From assembly GCA_913052425.1 (NCBI GenBank), contig CAJXEG010000085.1, forward strand, positions 1-5,822: a DNA stretch of 5,822 nucleotides. The letters run 5' to 3'. The notes beneath the pieces are model-generated. The model was not told the DNA's origin. It did no database searches and saw nothing but the letters and a program-made list of their open reading frames with translations. This DNA comes from an uncultured Flavobacteriaceae bacterium (lineage in GTDB: Bacteria > Bacteroidota > Bacteroidia > Flavobacteriales > Flavobacteriaceae). This document shows, in pieces, positions 1 to 5,822 of this stretch. A program made the translations under genes and the position numbers. The stretch's first letter is position 1. Each line of letters begins with the position of its first letter.

Positions 1-223
1 CACTCATCAAAGCAATAAACCAACCGACAGTATAGGTAATGGCAGGTGTCCAACCCACAGAACGGTCATAGGTGAAAATTTGCCATAAAAAACTTCCCAG
101 CGTCAATGTCACGATCAAGCCATACAGGGCCCACCATACTTTGTTTTGGGTAAGGGTTTTTAGTGCCTGAAAGGCATACCATTGTAAAAAAGTTAAAAAT
201 ATAATAAAAGGGATCCAGCGCAT
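1..223 (-). CDS. N-terminus of a multi-pass membrane protein, probable metallophosphoesterase (partial)
   Basis: Only the first 74 codons lie in the window; the gene continues past the left edge. The visible protein begins MRWIPFIIFLTFLQWYAFQA and is strongly hydrophobic. I see three likely membrane segments, at about residues 3-20, 31-50 and 59-74, with a short loop containing FTYDRSVGW between the second and third. From memory, this layout and the 'WYAFQALKTLT' and 'YDRSVGW' stretches resemble the membrane anchor of Bacteroidota metallophosphoesterases of the YkuE-like type, whose metal-binding phosphatase domain follows the helices. That domain is not in view, so the function is an inference; another small membrane protein is possible. 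The ATG at 223 is the first start in the open frame and has no Shine-Dalgarno sequence, as is usual in this phylum. The gene follows dgt on the same strand after 54 bases with no evident terminator, so co-transcription is plausible. Confidence 0.6.
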   Translation of the reverse strand, partial: MRWIPFIIFLTFLQWYAFQALKTLTQNKVWWALYGLIVTLTLGSFLWQIFTYDRSVGWTPAITYTVGWFIALMS

Positions 224-239
224 TGACAAATTTTTCGAT

Positions 240-247
240 CAAAGGTA
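240..247 (-). promoter_or_regulatory. Possible -7 box for the left-edge membrane protein gene
   Basis: On the minus strand this reads TACCTTTG, a full match to the Bacteroidota -7 consensus TAnnTTTG. It lies 16 bases upstream of the ATG at 223, in the 54-base gap after dgt. No convincing TTTG or TTG -33 box lies 17-23 bases further upstream, and the 5' leader would be only about 10 bases. It is therefore a weak candidate that could supplement read-through from dgt. Confidence 0.3.
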
Positions 248-277
248 TAAACTGAAAATTAATAAATATCTTAAAAA

Positions 278-1600
278 CTATTTAAACCCAATTTTTTCTG
301 CCAGTAGCATGGCTTTTCCATCGGTCAGACTGGCGACATAACAACTGGCGTTTAGAAGGGTTTGATAGAGGTTTTGAGCGGGCAACTCTTCATGTTCCGG
401 AATCAATTGCAGTAGAAGCTGATCATAGCTGTTGTCCTTTTTAAAAAAGGCATTGGAAGCTGCCGAAACAAATGCATCCAATAAAGCGGTAATGACTTTG
501 TAACCCACGATTTCTTTTTGAATGACCTCTTCGGAGCAATAAATTTTCTCTACACTCAAGTTGATGATGTCTGTAATTTGTGCTTTGTATTGACTTTTTT
601 CCAACAAGGCACTACCGAAACTTCCATTGAGAATATCGGTTTCATTTTCGGTAAAAACTCTGACGGCGTCCTTGATTAGGCTATTGATGGCCAAGGCTCT
701 TAAATACCCCAACCTCTGGGTACGGTGTTTTAATTTAGAATATTTGAGGGTGTCCATATCCTCTTTGACCAAATTGATCAGGTATTCCAAGGCGTATTCT
801 TCATCGATCCAACCCAGATGAATGCCATCTTCAAAGTCGATGATGGTATAGCAGATATCGTCGGCGGCTTCCACCAAATAAGCCAGTGGATGCCGGTGTA
901 CTGTCTTGGAATCGGCCAAGCCCAAATCCTGCGAAAGTGTATCGAAGAATGAATTTTGAGCCTGAAAAAAACCAAATTTTTTGTGTGCAACATGGGGTGT
1001 AGGTCGATGGGGAAGGCTGGCTTTGGGGTATTTGATAAACGCACCCAAAGTGGCATAACTGAGCCGTAAACCACCAGGAGTTCCCACTTTGCTTTCTGTC
1101 AAGATTTTGAATCCATTGGCATTCCCTTCGAATGCACATAAATCTTGGTATTCTTTGTCGTTCAACTTTGATTTATACTTGGCGCCATTACCATTGAGAA
1201 AATAGTGTCCGATGGCTTTTTCGCCACTGTGACCGAAAGGAGGATTCCCGATATCATGAGAGAGTGCTGCGGCAGCTACAATGGCACCAAAATCGTTGAT
1301 TTTATATCCCAAATCTTTAGATAAGTGCAGGTGTTTTTCTAAGATGTTTTTACCCGCCATTCTTCCCAAACTTCTTCCCACTACAGAAACTTCCAAGCTG
1401 TGGGTGAGTCGGGTGTGAACAAAGTCTGTTTTGGAAAAAGGAATGACCTGTGTTTTGTCTTGTAGACTTCTAAAAGCACTGGAAAATACAATGCGGTCGT
1501 AATCTACTTCAAAACCCAAACGTGTGTCATCTTGGGCCAACCTTGGTCGGTCTTTTATGTCTCCTAATCTTTTGAGCTTTAATAGGTTATCCCAGTTCAT
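278..1600 (-). CDS. dgt: Deoxyguanosinetriphosphate triphosphohydrolase (dGTPase), HD superfamily
   Basis: Cytosolic enzyme of nucleotide-pool control that hydrolyses dGTP (related enzymes also take other dNTPs) to the deoxynucleoside and triphosphate. The 440-residue protein is within the family's usual size range. The N-terminal region has FRSLQDKTQV (43-52) and RLTHSLEV (64-71, with H67). The HD pair is in SHDIGNPPFGHSGE (114-127, H115-D116). FEGNANG (157-163) and EAADDICY (244-251) follow; the HD-family metal site is built from H67, H115, D116 and one Asp of the DD pair. All these motifs are intact. The C-terminal 180 residues are helical and less conserved. I chose the ATG at 1600 (MNWDNLLKLK), which matches the usual start of Bacteroidota dGTPases; an in-frame TTG at 1609 would add only three residues. 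The stop is TAG at 278-280. The gene is transcribed away from the lipoprotein gene. A good candidate promoter lies at 1786-1816, giving a leader of about 180 bases. Confidence 0.96.
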   Translation of the reverse strand: MNWDNLLKLKRLGDIKDRPRLAQDDTRLGFEVDYDRIVFSSAFRSLQDKTQVIPFSKTDFVHTRLTHSLEVSVVGRSLGRMAGKNILEKHLHLSKDLGYKINDFGAIVAAAALSHDIGNPPFGHSGEKAIGHYFLNGNGAKYKSKLNDKEYQDLCAFEGNANGFKILTESKVGTPGGLRLSYATLGAFIKYPKASLPHRPTPHVAHKKFGFFQAQNSFFDTLSQDLGLADSKTVHRHPLAYLVEAADDICYTIIDFEDGIHLGWIDEEYALEYLINLVKEDMDTLKYSKLKHRTQRLGYLRALAINSLIKDAVRVFTENETDILNGSFGSALLEKSQYKAQITDIINLSVEKIYCSEEVIQKEIVGYKVITALLDAFVSAASNAFFKKDNSYDQLLLQLIPEHEELPAQNLYQTLLNASCYVASLTDGKAMLLAEKIGFK

Positions 1601-1633
1601 ACTTCGCAAAGGTTACTGAATTGTTAACGCTAA

Positions 1634-1684
1634 AAATTTTAAATAACATTAAATTAAATTTTAAATACTGTGATTTAACATTAA
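1634..1684. repeat. AT-rich direct repeats in the divergent intergenic region
   Basis: The 12-base word AAATTTTAAATA occurs exactly at 1634-1645 and 1656-1667, 22 bases apart start to start, about two helical turns. A second word, TAACATTAA, occurs exactly at 1644-1652 and 1676-1684. They lie in the 208-base gap between the start codons of dgt and the lipoprotein gene, a stretch of very low GC. They could be binding sites for a regulator or an UP-like curved tract, but in DNA this AT-rich such words can also recur by chance. Confidence 0.4.
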
Positions 1685-1711
1685 GCTAAAATACTTTAAA
1701 TGACCACCAAA

Positions 1712-1719
1712 TAGATTTG
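1712..1719 (+). promoter_or_regulatory. Candidate -7 box for the lipoprotein/receptor genes
   Basis: The sequence TAGATTTG matches the Bacteroidota consensus TAnnTTTG. Transcription would begin near 1725, giving a leader of about 85 bases before the ATG at 1809. No TTTG or TTG is found 17-23 bases upstream, so this would be a weak or activator-dependent promoter. It is the only full -7 match on the plus strand that I found in this gap. Confidence 0.4.
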
Positions 1720-1785
1720 TAGTATCAATGATTTAATAATTAATTCAAATTATTTTCAAAATGACCTTTTTGCCTAATTTTTTAA

Positions 1786-1816
1786 CAAATCTAAACCTTA
1801 ACCGTAAAATGACAAA
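1786..1816 (-). promoter_or_regulatory. Probable dgt promoter (TTTG-N19-TAGATTTG)
   Basis: On the minus strand a TTTG (1816-1813) is followed by exactly 19 bases and then TAGATTTG (1793-1786). Both boxes and the spacing match the housekeeping promoter consensus described for Bacteroidota (-33 TTTG, -7 TAnnTTTG). Transcription would start near 1780 and run leftward into dgt, with an untranslated leader of about 180 bases. The -33 box lies inside codons 2-3 of the lipoprotein gene, so the two transcription units overlap at their 5' ends. Confidence 0.5.
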
Positions 1817-3113
1817 TTTTAAATTTATTCTTCTGATTACTATTTTTTCTTTAATTATTTCTTGTTCAGGTGATGACGATCCAGTAATAGAATATGTTAC
1901 AATAACAGAGACAGTAACAGAGACTGAGACTGTAGAAGTAGATCCTTATGCTGATTCTACATTAGAAGGAAATATCACAGCTGACAAAACCCTTGATGCC
2001 TCTAAGATTTGGCTTTTGAAAGGTAGAGTTTCTGTAGAAAGTGGAGCTACATTAACCATACCTGCCGGAACAATCATCAAAGCCGCCTCCGGTACCGGAG
2101 CTGATGCTTCCACTTTGATTATTGCCAGGGGAGCGACAATTAATGCTAATGGAACAGCAGACGCTCCTATTGTAATGACTTCTATTTCTGATAATATCCA
2201 GGTTGGGGGAAATTATCCTTCAAGCGGCCCGGCTTTGAATGTTGATACTAGAGGTCTTTGGGGCGGTATACTCATATTGGGTAATGCTCCTTGTTCTTTT
2301 TCTGGCGATGTAACTGAACTTCAAATTGAAGGGATTCCTACTTCAGACACCAATGGTCTATATGGAGGAACTGATGCTGCCGATAATTCAGGCTCAGTTC
2401 AATACCTTTCTATCCGACATGGTGGAGCCGAGATTGGAGAAGGAAATGAAATCAACGGACTTACCCTAGGTGGAGTTGGATCCGGAACAAAAATTAACCA
2501 CATCGAAGTAGTTGGAAATGTAGATGATGGAATTGAATTTTTCGGTGGGACTGTAAATGCCTCCAACCTTCTTGTTTGGGGACAGGGAGATGATGCCATA
2601 GATATTGATCAAGCTTATGACGGGACCATTGACGGTGCACTGGTTATTTTGACTGCTGCCTCCGATCATGGCTTCGAAATCGATGGCCCTGAGGGTTCTG
2701 CTTCGGGTCGCTTTACGCTTAAAAACGCTACGGTCATTGGAGCTACCGATGATTGTGATGCTGAGGGTGTTGACGGAGAAATGGCTGACTTTAGAAAAGG
2801 AGCTACCGGAGATGTTTTAAATATTCTGTTTAAAGATTTTGCAGGGGGAAAAGATGTAGAGTTGGATGCTTCTGCCGATGCCGCCACCTATACCGCAGGA
2901 ACTCTGAATTTTACAAATATCGATATCATGCATCCGGTCAGTGATGGTGCAGTTTGTTCTGATGTTGAAACACTCGACAAAATTTTTGACGATAAATCGG
3001 ATGAAAGTACTTTCGAAGCTGATGCTTCTTCTTTCGCTGAAATCGTCACAGAACAAAAAGACGGAAATGGAGTAGATACATCAATTTTTTCGTGGACATT
3101 TTATGCGAGATAG
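1809..3113 (+). CDS. Surface-exported beta-helix lipoprotein, putative partner of the downstream TonB-dependent receptor
   Basis: A 434-residue exported lipoprotein. Residues 1-18 form a lipoprotein signal peptide (basic K5, hydrophobic core, lipobox IIS-C) with the acylated Cys at 19. The residues that follow, SGDDD, fit the Bacteroidota lipoprotein export signal that sends the protein to the outer leaflet. A Thr/Glu/Val-rich linker (31-45) leads to a body of short Gly/Asn/Asp-rich beta repeats, read here as a right-handed parallel beta-helix (about 65-375). Landmarks are the GLWGGILILGNAP (149-161), YGGTDAADNSG (185-195) and NEINGLTLGGVGSGT (213-227) motifs. I recall these from a widespread uncharacterised Bacteroidota family that is encoded next to TonB-dependent receptors. 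The function is unknown; ligand capture or surface processing for the receptor is an inference. C162, C316 and C383 are the non-lipid cysteines. I prefer the ATG at 1809 because it gives a compact signal peptide; an in-frame ATG at 1761 would prefix 16 residues. It is not SusD-like. Confidence 0.88.
   Translation: MTNFKFILLITIFSLIISCSGDDDPVIEYVTITETVTETETVEVDPYADSTLEGNITADKTLDASKIWLLKGRVSVESGATLTIPAGTIIKAASGTGADASTLIIARGATINANGTADAPIVMTSISDNIQVGGNYPSSGPALNVDTRGLWGGILILGNAPCSFSGDVTELQIEGIPTSDTNGLYGGTDAADNSGSVQYLSIRHGGAEIGEGNEINGLTLGGVGSGTKINHIEVVGNVDDGIEFFGGTVNASNLLVWGQGDDAIDIDQAYDGTIDGALVILTAASDHGFEIDGPEGSASGRFTLKNATVIGATDDCDAEGVDGEMADFRKGATGDVLNILFKDFAGGKDVELDASADAATYTAGTLNFTNIDIMHPVSDGAVCSDVETLDKIFDDKSDESTFEADASSFAEIVTEQKDGNGVDTSIFSWTFYAR
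1903..1924 (+). repeat. Short in-frame tandem repeat in the lipoprotein linker
   Basis: TAACAGAGAC occurs at 1903-1912 and again at 1915-1924, a period of 12 bases. It encodes repeated Thr-Glu-Thr-Val units within the TITETVTETETVEVD linker. The period is a multiple of three, so copy-number change by slippage would alter linker length without a frameshift. Confidence 0.6.
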
Positions 3114-3142
3114 AAAGTACTAACTGTAAATAATTTTTTTAT

Positions 3143-3181
3143 AACAAGTGTTTGGGGCCGATCCCGAGCACTTGTTTTTTT
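3143..3181 (+). terminator. Intrinsic terminator between the lipoprotein and receptor genes
   Basis: AACAAGTG (3143-3150) pairs with CACTTGTT (3169-3176). The stem continues inward through T-G, T-A, T-G and three G-C pairs (3151-3156 with 3163-3168), making 14 pairs around a six-base loop (3157-3162). Seven T residues (3175-3181) follow. This is a standard Rho-independent terminator. It begins 29 bases after the lipoprotein stop and ends 27 bases before the receptor start, so it probably lowers rather than abolishes receptor transcription from the upstream promoter. Confidence 0.85.
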
Positions 3182-3208
3182 GATATTTTAAACAATTAAA
3201 TTTTCTGA

Positions 3209-5822
3209 ATGAAAATCAAATTTTTTATAACCTCAATTCTTTCATTTTTTACATCATTTTTTGTGTTGGGTCAAATTGGAATTACTGGGACAGTAATCGA
3301 CGGAGATTTCAACGAACCACTTCCTTTTGCCAACATTCTCCTTAAAGAAACCGGAGAAGGAGTTACTTCAGATTTTGACGGAAAATATTCTTTTGAATTG
3401 GAGCAGGGAACCTATACTCTTCAGTTCTCCTTTGTAGGATATGAAACCAAAATTATTACTGAAATCCAAGTGAGGGGAAATGAATATACGATCACTGATG
3501 TGGTTTTAAACTCAGCTGCCCAAGGGCTGGAGGAAGTAATAGTGACAGTGGAAGCCAGTCGGAATACAGAGGCATCTGTATTAGAGATACAGAGAAAATC
3601 TGCCAGTTTACTAGATGGAATTTCTGCTCAGGCATTCAAAAAAATTGGGGCCAGTGATATTGCCGGAGCAGTAAAAAGTGTTCCGGGTGTATCGGTTCAA
3701 GGGGGAAAATATGTCTATGTTCGTGGTTTGGGAGACCGTTATTCTAAGTCCATCCTAAACGGCGTAGATATCCCTGGTTTAGACCCTGACCGAAACACCA
3801 TTCAGATGGACCTGTTTCCAACCAATATGCTCTCCAATGTCTTGGTCATCAAATCTGCAAGGGCCGATTTGCCCGCGGATTTTACGGGTGGAGTTGTAGA
3901 CATTATCACCAAAGATCTTCCAAGTAAAGAAGAGTTTTCAGTTTCTTTGAGTATGGGATACAATCCGGATATGCATTTCAATGATAACTATCTGACCTAC
4001 GCAGGAGGAAGTACAGATTTTTTAGGTTTTGATGATGGTTCAAGGAAGAATAAAATTGCCAATAGTTTTTTGGGTAATGCATTTGATCCCCGATTAAACC
4101 CCTCCGAATCAACCTTTAACGTTGTCAATCGAGTCAGCAATCAATTTGATCCTCAAATGGCACCAAAAAATTCCAATAGCGGGATGAATTTTGGTTTTGG
4201 AATCTCTTATGGGAACCAGTTTAATTTTGAAAACGGTCATGCTTTAGGGGTATTGGCATCTGTATCCTACAAAAATGAACAGACCGTTTATGAAAACACC
4301 CAAGATAATCTTTACAATTTTAGCCCTGAAAAAAGCGTATTTGCTTTTGAGGAAAACCGGATTCAGTCCGGAACGATCGGGGGGCATAATATCATTTCCA
4401 GTGGTCTTTTTGGCTTGACCTACAAGACCAACTCTTCAAAATACAAATTCAATGGATTGCACATTCAAAATGGTGAAAGTACTTCAGGAAGTTTTAGACA
4501 ACTGACGCGTTTCTCTGACTTTATCGACTTCAACAAGTACAATCTCGAATACAATGAAAGAAGTATATCCAGTGGTATGTTTTCGGGGCTGCATAATTTT
4601 GATGAATCCAACTTAAAATTAGAATGGACGCTTTCCGGAACCCTTGCCAAGGTTCATGACAAAGATGTAAGAAATACCACTTTTCAGGACGAGGAGGGAA
4701 TTTTCAGTTTCCAAGAAAATACAGAACCCAAAAGAATTTGGAGGACATTGGACGAAAACAACTTGGTTGCCAAAGTCGATTTCACCAAAAGATTTGAATT
4801 CCTTGGCTCGGACGCCGTCCTAAAGTTTGGGATATACGGAACCTTGAAAGAAAGAGATTTTTCGATTGCCCAGTACTCTGTGAGTTCAAATTATACTTCC
4901 AAAAGCGATTGGGATAACTATGGTGGAGATCCCAACCAGCTTTTTAACCCCAATAATCTTATTGGACCCAACAACGACAAGGGAACCTATATCAACCCCC
5001 AGACTACAATTCGTCAGGATGCCAATATTTTCAATGCCAAACAACAAAACCTTGCAGCCTATGTTTCAAACGAATTTAATTTCTCAGAAAAGTTAAAATC
5101 CATCATTGGTTTAAGATTTGAGAATTATCAGGTATTCTACACCGGTGAAAATAGTCAGTTGGGCCAAGCTTACAACAATGAGAACATTATCAGTAAGAAC
5201 AACTTGTTTCCTTCGATCAACTTTATTTACAATTTAAAGGAAAACAAAAACCTGAGATTGGCCTATTCACTCACTACGGCTCGACCCAGTTTTAAGGAGG
5301 CCTCAATTGCAGAGATATATGACCCACTATCCAATTTGTTTTTCATTGGAAACATCGATATTCGCCCCACCTATATCGACAACTTTGACATTCGCTATGA
5401 GGCTTTTGGTGAAAATGCACAATTGTTTGCCATCAGTGCCTTTTATAAAAATCTTACCGACCCCATAGAAATTGGTTTTGTGGCGGCCTCTTTTTCAAAC
5501 TACAAACCATTGAATTTAGAAACGGCAAATGTTTTTGGGTTGGAACTCGAATTGAGAAAAGACCTGAGCACTTGGTTTTCCGCACTGGACCACTGGAAAC
5601 TAAACCTCAATGGGTCTTATATTATCTCCGATGAAAAATACAGTGAGGATGAATTGAAATTGAGAAAACTAGGTGTGAGAGAAGGTCAAACATTGGGAAC
5701 TTCAAGACCACTTCAAGGTCAATCTCCTTATTTGATCAATGCGGGAATTGAATACAACGATCAAGAAAAAGGATTCCAAGGAGCACTCTTTTACAACGTC
5801 CAAGGAAAAACATTACAAGTTG
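3209..5822 (+). CDS. TonB-dependent outer-membrane receptor with carboxypeptidase-regulatory-like domain (C-terminus cut off)
   Basis: The frame is open from ATG 3209 to the right edge, 871 codons plus one base. Residues 1-21 form a signal peptide, probably cleaved before Q22. Residues 24-100 are a carboxypeptidase-regulatory-like beta-sandwich (GTVIDGDFNEPLPFANILL, FDGKYSFEL, FVGYE). LEEVIVTV (107-114) is the likely TonB box. The plug (about 130-237) includes VPGVSVQGGKYVYVRGLGDR (158-177), LNGVDIPGLDPDRNTIQMD (183-201) and DFTGGVVDIITKDLP (224-238). The rest is an outer-membrane beta-barrel of alternating aromatic strands, including ARPSFKEASIAEIYDP near positions 5280-5330. By family comparison from memory, roughly 70-90 residues are missing. 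There is no STN signalling domain, so Fec-type sigma-factor signalling is not indicated. It would import a ligand using TonB-ExbB-ExbD energy, probably with the upstream lipoprotein; the substrate is not evident. No promoter of its own is seen in the short gap after the terminator. Confidence 0.95.
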   Translation, partial: MKIKFFITSILSFFTSFFVLGQIGITGTVIDGDFNEPLPFANILLKETGEGVTSDFDGKYSFELEQGTYTLQFSFVGYETKIITEIQVRGNEYTITDVVLNSAAQGLEEVIVTVEASRNTEASVLEIQRKSASLLDGISAQAFKKIGASDIAGAVKSVPGVSVQGGKYVYVRGLGDRYSKSILNGVDIPGLDPDRNTIQMDLFPTNMLSNVLVIKSARADLPADFTGGVVDIITKDLPSKEEFSVSLSMGYNPDMHFNDNYLTYAGGSTDFLGFDDGSRKNKIANSFLGNAFDPRLNPSESTFNVVNRVSNQFDPQMAPKNSNSGMNFGFGISYGNQFNFENGHALGVLASVSYKNEQTVYENTQDNLYNFSPEKSVFAFEENRIQSGTIGGHNIISSGLFGLTYKTNSSKYKFNGLHIQNGESTSGSFRQLTRFSDFIDFNKYNLEYNERSISSGMFSGLHNFDESNLKLEWTLSGTLAKVHDKDVRNTTFQDEEGIFSFQENTEPKRIWRTLDENNLVAKVDFTKRFEFLGSDAVLKFGIYGTLKERDFSIAQYSVSSNYTSKSDWDNYGGDPNQLFNPNNLIGPNNDKGTYINPQTTIRQDANIFNAKQQNLAAYVSNEFNFSEKLKSIIGLRFENYQVFYTGENSQLGQAYNNENIISKNNLFPSINFIYNLKENKNLRLAYSLTTARPSFKEASIAEIYDPLSNLFFIGNIDIRPTYIDNFDIRYEAFGENAQLFAISAFYKNLTDPIEIGFVAASFSNYKPLNLETANVFGLELELRKDLSTWFSALDHWKLNLNGSYIISDEKYSEDELKLRKLGVREGQTLGTSRPLQGQSPYLINAGIEYNDQEKGFQGALFYNVQGKTLQV

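Noticed and set aside
627..1139. Open frames on both strands overlapping dgt (64-102 codons).
   Set aside because: The dgt frame contains all the family's catalytic motifs. The overlapping frames are low-complexity or antisense readings without recognisable domains.
1601..1609. TTG start for dgt at 1609, three residues upstream of the ATG.
   Set aside because: The ATG at 1600 begins the MNW sequence typical of Bacteroidota dGTPases; the extra residues have no support.
1607..1614. AACCTTTG on the minus strand just before dgt as a -7 box.
   Set aside because: It deviates from TAnnTTTG at the first base, has no -33 box at the right distance, and would start transcription essentially at the start codon. 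The pair of boxes at 1786-1816 fits better.
1761..1808. Upstream in-frame ATG for the lipoprotein, adding 16 residues.
   Set aside because: It would place a polar stretch before a signal peptide that is complete when started at 1809. The shorter form has a normal n-region, hydrophobic core and lipobox.
2399..3056. Several open frames of 66-79 codons on the minus strand opposite the lipoprotein gene.
   Set aside because: They overlap each other and a well-supported gene, have compositions typical of antisense shadows and show no recognisable motifs.
3172..3204. TTG-N22-TAAATTTT as a separate receptor promoter.
   Set aside because: The -7 box ends in TTTT instead of TTTG, and transcription would begin at the ATG itself. 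The TTG is also part of the terminator stem.
5294..5300. AAGGAGG, a perfect Shine-Dalgarno-like sequence, suggesting an internal gene start.
   Set aside because: It lies deep inside the receptor frame, where it encodes part of the SFKEAS barrel motif, and no alternative reading frame follows. Genes in this phylum rarely use such sites.

Overview
The window looks like chromosomal DNA from a member of the Bacteroidota, most likely a flavobacterium or close relative. The evidence is moderate-to-low GC coding sequence, very AT-rich gaps, no Shine-Dalgarno sequences at the start codons, promoter motifs of the TAnnTTTG type, a lipoprotein with the Bacteroidota surface-export signal (acidic residues right after the lipid-carrying Cys), and a TonB-dependent receptor that carries a carboxypeptidase-regulatory-like domain ahead of its plug.

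Layout. On the minus strand, reading leftward from about position 1800, are dgt (dGTP triphosphohydrolase, 278-1600) and, 54 bases further on, the N-terminal 74 codons of a multi-pass membrane protein, probably a membrane-anchored metallophosphoesterase, cut by the left edge. A gap of about 200 bases (1601-1808) separates dgt from the divergent plus-strand genes. It holds AT-rich direct repeats and two promoter-like motifs that face each other. The better one matches the Bacteroidota consensus in both boxes and spacing. It points at dgt and begins inside the first codons of the lipoprotein gene. On the plus strand are a surface lipoprotein with a predicted right-handed beta-helix (1809-3113), a strong intrinsic-terminator hairpin (3143-3181), and a TonB-dependent outer-membrane receptor (3209 to the right edge). 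The receptor is open for 871 codons and lacks only its C-terminal barrel strands.

How the genes fit together. The lipoprotein and receptor look like a two-part nutrient-uptake system: an outer-leaflet lipoprotein that captures or processes a ligand, and a TonB-driven channel that imports it. It resembles SusC/SusD in concept, but the lipoprotein is not SusD-like and precedes the receptor gene. The substrate cannot be read from the sequence. The terminator between the two genes suggests that the receptor is made by partial read-through, giving more lipoprotein than receptor. dgt and the neighbouring membrane protein are housekeeping-type genes with no evident functional tie to the uptake pair beyond the shared divergent control region.

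The most interesting items are this uncharacterised pair, the ladder of acidic residues repeated at beta-helix rung spacing in the lipoprotein, the terminator between the partners, and the overlapping, facing promoters.
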